From: Sorex araneus
Lineage: Eukaryota; Chordata; Mammalia; Eulipotyphla; Soricidae
Length of the DNA: 64,000 bases
NCBI RefSeq assembly: GCF_027595985.1
Contig: NC_073313.1
Location: forward strand, 86,782,899 to 86,846,898
Direction: 5' to 3'
In this document: positions 1-64,000 of the stretch, one piece after another
Layout of the letters: each line of letters opens with the position of its first letter
Numbering within the stretch: position 1 is the first letter of the stretch
Notes under the pieces: generated by a model
Database searches by the model: none
The model's input: only the letters and a program-made list of their open reading frames with translations
Told to the model about the DNA's origin: nothing
Translations under genes and position numbers: made by a program

Positions 1-625
1 GCCCAAGGTACATTCTTGTAGGAGCATCATTAGTCCTAGGGCTGTGATTTCAACACGGAGCGGTGCTTATTCGGGATGACTTCTTTTTTTTCCAGTCATG
101 GGTAAGTGGAACCCCAGTTTGGCACATCAAGCTGTCTGGCTCCCTCAAGGTCAGCTCAGGTTGGTCCGTGGTGGGGCTGGCTCTGCCCCTTGGCCAGACG
201 GAAAGGACCAGGGGATTACTGTAGGAGCGGTCACTGGTCCACTGCTCTCCAGAGCGGGATGCAGGTGTACTGTCACAACCATGGACTAAAGGTACAGGGA
301 AAGGAACCTCAAAGCAAGACAACTCACTGCCCTGGCCTTTCTCCCCAGAAGGGATCCACCTCTCTCTCAAGAACCAGCCTGGTGCCTTTGGGGTCCTTGG
401 AACTTTGACCACAGTATCTCCTCATGCTTGAATGCCCAGCCTGACAGCACTCCACCAGTCACCCCAACACCCTTTAGTTTTCAATCACCTTCATTTCTCT
501 CCCTCCTCGCATCCGATCCTCACAATGCCCTTGTTGTTTTCAGTGCTGAAGCATCAAACCTGGGCCCCCTGCATGCCAGGCACAGCTATCTGACTCAACA
601 GAATCGATCAAAACTACTGAGCCCG
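1..625. other. Flank downstream of BCORL1, nothing recognised
   Basis: I see no exon, no conserved protein match and no clear repeat. In human, ELF4 lies downstream in convergent orientation, but nothing here is recognisable as its 3' end. Confidence 0.5.
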
Positions 626-800
626 GGGGCTGGAGTGATAGCACAGCGGTAGAGCGTTTGCCTTGCACACGGCCAACCCGGGTTGGATTCCCAGCATCCC
701 ATATGGTCCCCTGAGCACCGCCAGGAGTAATTCCTGAGTTGAGTCAGGAGTAACCCCTGTGCATCGCCAGGTGTGACCCAAAAACCAAAAAAAAAAAAAC
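626..800 (+). mobile_element. Shrew-type tRNA-derived SINE
   Basis: Full-length copy with a GGGGCTGGAG start, a tRNA-like A box (TAGCACAGCGG), a B box (GGTTGGATTCC), the body motif CAGGAGTAACCCCTGTG and an A-rich tail. It is flanked by the 12-bp duplication AAACTACTGAGC (611-622 and 801-812). Confidence 0.92.
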
Positions 801-811
801 AAACTACTGAG

Positions 812-957
812 CTCAGGCTGAAGCGGTAGTATAGTAGGTAGGGCACTTGCCTTGCAAACCCGTATGTTTCTAAGCCTGCTAGGAGTGGTCCTGAGCACAG
901 AGCCAGAAGTGCATCCTGAGCACTGCCTGGAGTGGCCCAAAACAACAAAACAAACAC
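812..957 (+). mobile_element. Diverged SINE
   Basis: Follows directly after the previous copy's duplication. The head and middle are recognisable, and the tail is AACAAAAC-type. Confidence 0.75.
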
Positions 958-1142
958 AAAATAACCTACCAGGTTCATGTGTCCTCATGTACACATGGTA
1001 ATTCCCAAAGCAAGAATTCCTTACCCTCAAGGTTCATGATTCTCCTGCAAAGACTTGGCTGTCCACATCTCCAAGCCTTTGTTCAGATCTTCCCTCCGTT
1101 GGAGAATTCCTTGCTGCTACCCTAATTCCCTCCATCTCTCAC

Positions 1143-1301
1143 TGGGAGGGGGGCATATTTGCCAGTGCTCAGGCTTACTCCTCACTCTGCACTCAGGGAT
1201 CATTCTCCTAGCCGGGCTCAGGGACTTCAGGAAGGGTGACAATCAAACTCCGTCTGCAGCGTGCAAAGCCAGCACCCTGTTCGCTGTAGTCTCTGGCCCC
1301 G
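1143..1301 (-). mobile_element. Old SINE
   Basis: Recognisable by the reversed body (GCTTACTCC, CTCTGCACTCAGGGATCA) and a decayed head. Confidence 0.65.
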
Positions 1302-1435
1302 TATTTTTCTCTTTAGAAAAGCATCAGTGAGACTTCTCACCAGGGAGCCTTTTGGAAAGCACAGCTGCCTTTTCCCATCCTTGATGCCCACAGCCCCGGA
1401 CCTTACCTTGCGATTGACTTCATCATCTGTTGCTA

Positions 1436-1612
1436 TTTGTTTTGTGTGTTTGGGGGAGCCACACCCAGCAGTGCTCAGGGGCCATCCCTGGGCTCAGTGT
1501 TCCAGGGTAGCTCCTGGCAGTATGGGGGTGGGGAGTGGGGCATGTGGTGCGGGAGATAGAACCCAAACCACCCCCATTGCAGGCATATCCCTACTGCTGA
1601 GCCAGACTAGCC
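1436..1612 (-). mobile_element. Old SINE
   Basis: GCCACACCCAGCAGTGCTCAGG near one end and GCTGAGCCAGACTAGCC at the head end. Confidence 0.65.
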
Positions 1613-1647
1613 AGATTGGCTCCCACCCCTACCCCCACGTTTGAATT

Positions 1648-2000
1648 TTGTTTTTTTGGGAGGTCACACCTGGCAGTGCTCCGGGCATCCTTCTGGCTCT
1701 GTGTGCAGAGATCACTCGTGGCAGTGTTTTGGGGGAACAACATGTGGTACCAGGGATTGCACCTGGGTAAACTGTGGGCAAGTAAGCACCCTTCCTGCTG
1801 TACTATGTGGCCCCCATGTTTGGAATTTTTTTTTTTTATTTTTGGGTCATACCCAGCGATGCTCACGGGTTACTCCTGGCTCTGCACTCAGGAATTACTC
1901 CTGGCGATGCTGGGGAGACCATATGGGATGCAGGGATTGAACCCGGCTCAGGCGCATGCAGGGCAAACGCCCTACCCACTGTACTACTGCTCCGGCCCCC
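1648..2000 (-). mobile_element. Two SINE copies in a row
   Basis: One old copy (1648-1812) and one younger copy (1820-2000). The younger has a T-rich tail and ends at CTGCTCCGGCCCC. Both are on the minus strand. Confidence 0.82.
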
Positions 2001-2496
2001 ACGTTTGAAATTCTTAACAGTCAATTCAGTATACCCACAATCAGTACTGGTCTGGAAGCCAGAGAAAATGCCGATCCTAGAGGGCCATGTGATCCAGTGG
2101 GCAGTGAGGCGTGTGAAGGTAGATGTGGGGGCTCCGGACACACAAAGCCCCTTCTCTGTTCTCGGAGCAGGGCTCTAGAGATCAAGCCCAAGAGGGACCC
2201 AACAAATGGAGCTGCAGAGCGTTGTCGTCCTGGGCCTGCCGAATATCCCCTTCCCAACAGCAGTCCGGGGTGCCTACTCACTGGTCCCAGCGTTTCTTCC
2301 AAGTGGGAAGGTCAAATCCAAGATGGGCATCATGAGGCCCTAGTATCTGGGTCTCCGGAAGTCGGAACCCTAGAGACCTTCACTCTGTGGGTAGAAGGCA
2401 TGGGGTGCACTGGCACAAAAGGGAGGGGGGGTGTGAAGCCCCTGCAGCCGGTTGCCCTGCCTGGCTGGTCCAGAGGAGAGGGGGCTGGCACCGAGG

Positions 2497-2630
2497 TTCT
2501 GGAGCTGGAGATACTCCAAGAGCATCAGGCACTTGCCTTGCATGCAGCTGGCCCTGGTTCTACCTCCAGCACCAGAGTCCCCCAGAGAAAGCCCTGAGCA
2601 CCCCCCAAGTGTGGCCCCAAACCCCCCTTC
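2497..2630 (+). mobile_element. Old SINE
   Basis: The core GGCACTTGCCTTGCATGCAG and a shortened body remain. Confidence 0.6.
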
Positions 2631-2710
2631 CTCATAGCCACCTAAAACAGGGTTCCTCCCTCCAGCCCAGCTACCCTTCCACACAGGAGATGCTCTCACG
2701 CATGTGCGTG

Positions 2711-2751
2711 AACACACACACACACACACACACACATACACACACACACAA
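2711..2751. repeat. (CA)n microsatellite
   Basis: About 20 CA units with one CATA interruption. Confidence 0.97.
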
Positions 2752-3162
2752 AATGGTTGAGCCCCACCGGCCCTTCCCCAGACTTTGCCCAGGTCTGGTC
2801 TTTCCAGGTGCCTTTCTTAATCACCCCACTGTGTCTTCATTCATCGCATCCCTCCTAAGCCCAAACTGCAGATCAGGCTCTGGGAAGGAGGGGGTCCTCA
2901 CAGCCCTCACTGGGGTACCAACTTTCAAGCCCCGAAAAGCCCCAGTGGGCAGAAGCAGAAAGAGAGACGGGAGACAGAAGCCCCGACACGTTTTTTTCAG
3001 TATGCAAGTGTTTTTGACTCCACAGCCAGGCGCTTAAACTGAGACATCAAGGGCAGCCAGGATACATGCCCAAATGCAATAGTAAAGGCAAACATGAAAT
3101 AAACCACACAGTACCAGGAACCCCAACAAAACCCACAACTTAACACCCCAAATCCCTCAAAC

Positions 3163-3168
3163 TTTATA
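3163..3168 (-). terminator. Candidate poly(A) signal variant TATAAA
   Basis: The TATAAA variant hexamer on the minus strand lies about 1.7 kb past the stop, in an AT-rich stretch followed by T-rich and GT-rich sequence (GTTGTGGG, TTTTGTTGGGG). Confidence 0.3.
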
Positions 3169-3396
3169 TATAAATTTTTAAGAATAAAAAAAGAACAACT
3201 GTTCAAAACCAACTGGGCAGTATGGTGGGCTGGGAGCTGTCCTACGGCAGGAGGACTGCCACTTGCCCCCCCAGGAACAAAGAACAAACACAATACAAAG
3301 AAATGAACCCCCAATGCTCTCACATGGGTCAGGAGTCGCCAGAGAACAGACTGTCCCATCCTCAAACTGGTTATTTTTGTTTTTTTTTGTTTTTTT

Positions 3397-3402
3397 TTTA
3401 TT
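3397..3402 (-). terminator. Candidate poly(A) signal AATAAA
   Basis: AATAAA on the minus strand, about 1.48 kb past the stop codon. It sits in a long A-rich run, so the match could be chance. Confidence 0.3.
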
Positions 3403-4876
3403 TTTTGCCTTTTTTGGTGTTTTTTTTTTTTGTTTTCCATTTTCTTCTTTTGTTGTTGTTGTTTTAGCACCTGTACAATAAAACTGTACCATCTCCAACC
3501 AGAGCTGGACCCAAATGGAGGCCCGCCTGCCTTTGGATGGCACTGACTCTCTAAAGGATTGTTCGGAAAAATAGCCATTGGTAGAAAAATAAGAGCAAGA
3601 ACGGGAAAGACAATGCCACAGGGGAGCAGGGACGAGGGGCGGCCCAGTCCCCCCACCCCTCTCCCTGAACCAACCAGGCAGGCCAGAAGGGCGGCCGGCA
3701 CCCCTCATTCACTCAGCTCCCTGCTCCCCAGGCAGAACCCCCCAAGTCTCCTAGGAAGCAGAAGCAGCCTGGCCGTTTATCCATGGGCCCTCAGCAGATG
3801 CCAAAGGCAAGTGTATGTGGGGGGTGGGGGGCAAAGGGAGGATAGAGAGAACGGAAAGGGGTGCTGGGACCTGGCAAAGGCCGGGGCCAAAGGCTGTTGA
3901 GTGGACAGTGCGGTCTCCGGAAAGGATGAGGCCAGAACAGGGTGAGGTGGCTGGGCATAAGGGGAGGACGAGGGGGGGATGCAGGCACGAAGCCGTCCTG
4001 TGCACTCTGTGCGAGGGGCAGGGAGAGAACGAGGTGTTTGGGGGACAACAATCGTGTGCAGGGCCAGCCTCAGTTCGCCTCTCTGAAGAGGACCGTCCTG
4101 TTCCTCTGCCCCCTCCCCCACCCAGCAAGGCTGCCGTGCAGGAGAGGGTGAGGGGACCTGGGGGTGGGCGAGCACCGAAGCCTGAGGATCTTTCCCCACT
4201 GCCCAGCCCTGGGCCAGCACCAGCCAGGTTTACGAGTCCTAAGTTGGGCCCCACCCGCCTTTCCCACCCAGTCCCCAACAGAAGGAAAGAAGAACCCTAG
4301 GAGTTGCTTTGGGGAGGTGAGGGAGCAGCTCCCTGGGGCATCGAGAGAGGAAGGAAGGAGCGAGGGGCCGAGAGCCCCTCCATACAACAGGTTGTCTCAA
4401 ATTGTCACAGTGATACAGACTTCTCAGAAACCAATGAAACAATACAAATTAAATACTAATAAAATAAATACTATGGAAGACAGAAGAACACAGGGGAACA
4501 GGGAGGGGGCACTCGGAGATTTGGGCTTTTCTTGGCTCTGGCCAGGCTGTGGCCAACGTGGGGCCCGGGTACGGGCTTGGGCCACATCCACACCCTGGCG
4601 CCGCCACCCCCCTCCCCAGGAACTCGCGTCCTCGGACGGCGAGTCCCACTTTCCACCCCCATCACCCAACACAACAATAATGATAAAGGGGATATGAGAA
4701 GGAACTGGAAACTCCCCTCCCTCCCCTCCCCCAATCCAGTCATTAGCTAATGCTGGCATTGATAAGGCGGCTTCTTGTTGGTCCAGATTATTGCCTCATT
4801 CTGCGGTCTGGTGCTCGGTAGGGGGGAGATGGGGGCGCTTGGGTGGAGCCGGAAGCCGCAGGCGGGCTGGGTCCCG

Positions 4877-62830
<57,954 letters not shown>

Positions 62831-63639
62831 CTGAGGAAAAAGAACCCCCCCGCAAAAACAAAAACCAAAAATCAGAACTCATAACAGGGACATCTGCTCG
62901 AGTCACCTCTGGGTCCAGAAACATTTCAATCAAGGGAATTATAGGGTGCCTATAGGTACCTAGCAGTCTCTTTCACAAGCCGGCCTGCTGGGGAAAATTA
63001 AGGTCCAAATGGGGATGGGAGAGCATCAGCCTTCCAGGAATCCACAGGTTTCTGGATGATAAACGAAGATGCTGTTAATCACCTAGAGTGATTATGAAAT
63101 GATCTTAAAGACAGACGGGCTTGCACGTTCAAGGGAATTCCATCTATTTCAGACAAATGAGATGACAGTATATTTTGCTCCCCACATTAGCTTAAGCAAC
63201 TGCAATGAGATGGTTGATCCCCTGAACGAACAGCGCGGTGAAAGACGGCGGGGGATCTTCTGCTCACATGGAAGTCTTTGAGTGACACAGCCAACTGAAG
63301 CTCTCCAGAGGAAGCACATGCTTTATAGGCCCTCGGGAAAAGAAAAAAACCCACTCTCATTCCCATTTCAAATGGGGACGCACACTGCTTATCACGCATG
63401 CATCTAACTTGGTTTAAAGCTCCGTCTAAGTCAGATGCAATACTCCGAGTGCCCTGCCCACACGCACACAGACATCAAGTCATGTTCCATCAAGAACCAC
63501 ATCTCTGTCTTTGTCCCTTCCAATCAGTCTGTCATCCCCATGATCCACTATTCCAGCCAGCATTCAGTTCTCACCATTGCCAATCAACACACAACAGATC
63601 CACTTTCTAGACCAAAGGAAGCATCAAGAAAGAGATTTA
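62831..63639 (-). other. Sequence upstream of the first coding exon
   Basis: Probably 5' intron. It has no CpG-rich promoter-like stretch and no recognised repeat. A promoter is more likely beyond the right edge. Confidence 0.5.
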
Positions 63640-63810
63640 GGAGCCAAAGCGATACTGTGTCAGGTAGGACACCTGCCTTGCATGTGGCTGACGTGGATTC
63701 TATTATCCCTGGGGCCCCATATGGTCCCCTGAGCCCACCAGGAGTGATCCATGAGTGCAAACCCAGAAGTAAGGCCTGGGCACAGCTAAGAGTGGCCCAA
63801 ATACACACAC
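63640..63810 (+). mobile_element. SINE
   Basis: GGAGCCAAAGCGATACTGTG head, body shortened. Confidence 0.75.
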
Positions 63811-63920
63811 ACAGACACACAGTGGCTTATTAAAAGGGCTTGGATTAATTTATTAGCTAAAATCCTGCTTGTGGAGCACCCCCAGCGGGAATATCCCCCA
63901 AATAAAAAAATAAATGGTGA

Positions 63921-64000
63921 GGGGTTGGAGCAATAGCACAGCAGATAGGGCATTTGTCTTGCATGTGGCCAACCTGGGTTCGATACCCAGCATCCCATAT
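63921..64000 (+). mobile_element. SINE cut by the window edge
   Basis: The head and B box are present. The copy continues past 64000. Confidence 0.9.

Larger units (their letters stand above)
3000..4876 (-). other. BCORL1: Probable BCORL1 3' UTR (3' end not fixed)
   Basis: About 1.9 kb downstream of the stop is free of SINEs, unlike everything around it, which fits a conserved 3' UTR. On the minus strand an AATAAA lies at 3402-3397 inside an A-rich tract, and a TATAAA variant lies at 3168-3163. Either could be the cleavage signal. I cannot choose between them, and 3000 is only an approximate outer limit. The tract at 3371-3470 is almost pure T on the plus strand. Confidence 0.55.

Noticed and set aside
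1..600. 3' end of the neighbouring gene ELF4
   Set aside because: Expected by human gene order, but no sequence here is recognisable as that gene.
3222..3481. Phe-rich open frames at 3222-3481
   Set aside because: They are produced by the T-rich tract in the 3' UTR.

Overview
The window is mammalian nuclear DNA. Its only protein-coding gene is an apparently complete coding set of BCORL1 (BCL6 corepressor-like 1), on the minus strand. Thirteen coding exons run from the start codon at 62786 to the stop at 4877. They join without a frame break into 1777 codons, close to the roughly 1785 residues I recall for the long human form. About 100 copies of a tRNA-derived SINE with an A-rich tail match what I know as the shrew (Sorex) SINE, so a red-toothed shrew is the likely source. 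BCORL1 is X-linked in human, so the X chromosome is a reasonable guess. The species and the chromosome are both inferred.

Layout from low to high coordinate, which is gene 3' to 5'. 1-3000 is downstream flank with SINEs. About 3000-4876 is probable 3' UTR. 4877-10970 holds the exons for the C-terminal PUFD domain. 21235-29895 holds the ankyrin-repeat exons. 33917-47220 holds exons for the acidic and basic nuclear region. 54154-57399 is one 3.2-kb exon encoding the proline-rich middle and the CtBP-binding motif. 57674-57764 and 62698-62830 are the two N-terminal exons. Any upstream non-coding exons and the promoter would lie beyond 64000.

The introns are crowded with retroelements. The main ones are the SINE family (often with intact target-site duplications), a second SINE family sharing the same tRNA-like head, several L1 3' ends, three MIR relics, a U6 snRNA retropseudogene, a tRNA-Ala-like relic and a likely solo LTR. 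Simple repeats often grow out of SINE tails.

The points most worth a second look are these: a GC-AG intron inside the ankyrin region; an L1 copy with an internal inversion and an exact 16-bp target duplication; a 1064-bp LTR-like insertion with a 6-bp target duplication sitting inside an L1 tail; two SINEs inserted in series at one site with three copies of the duplication; and the shared-head SINE families. I found no operon, CRISPR array or other prokaryotic system, and no clearly new gene system.
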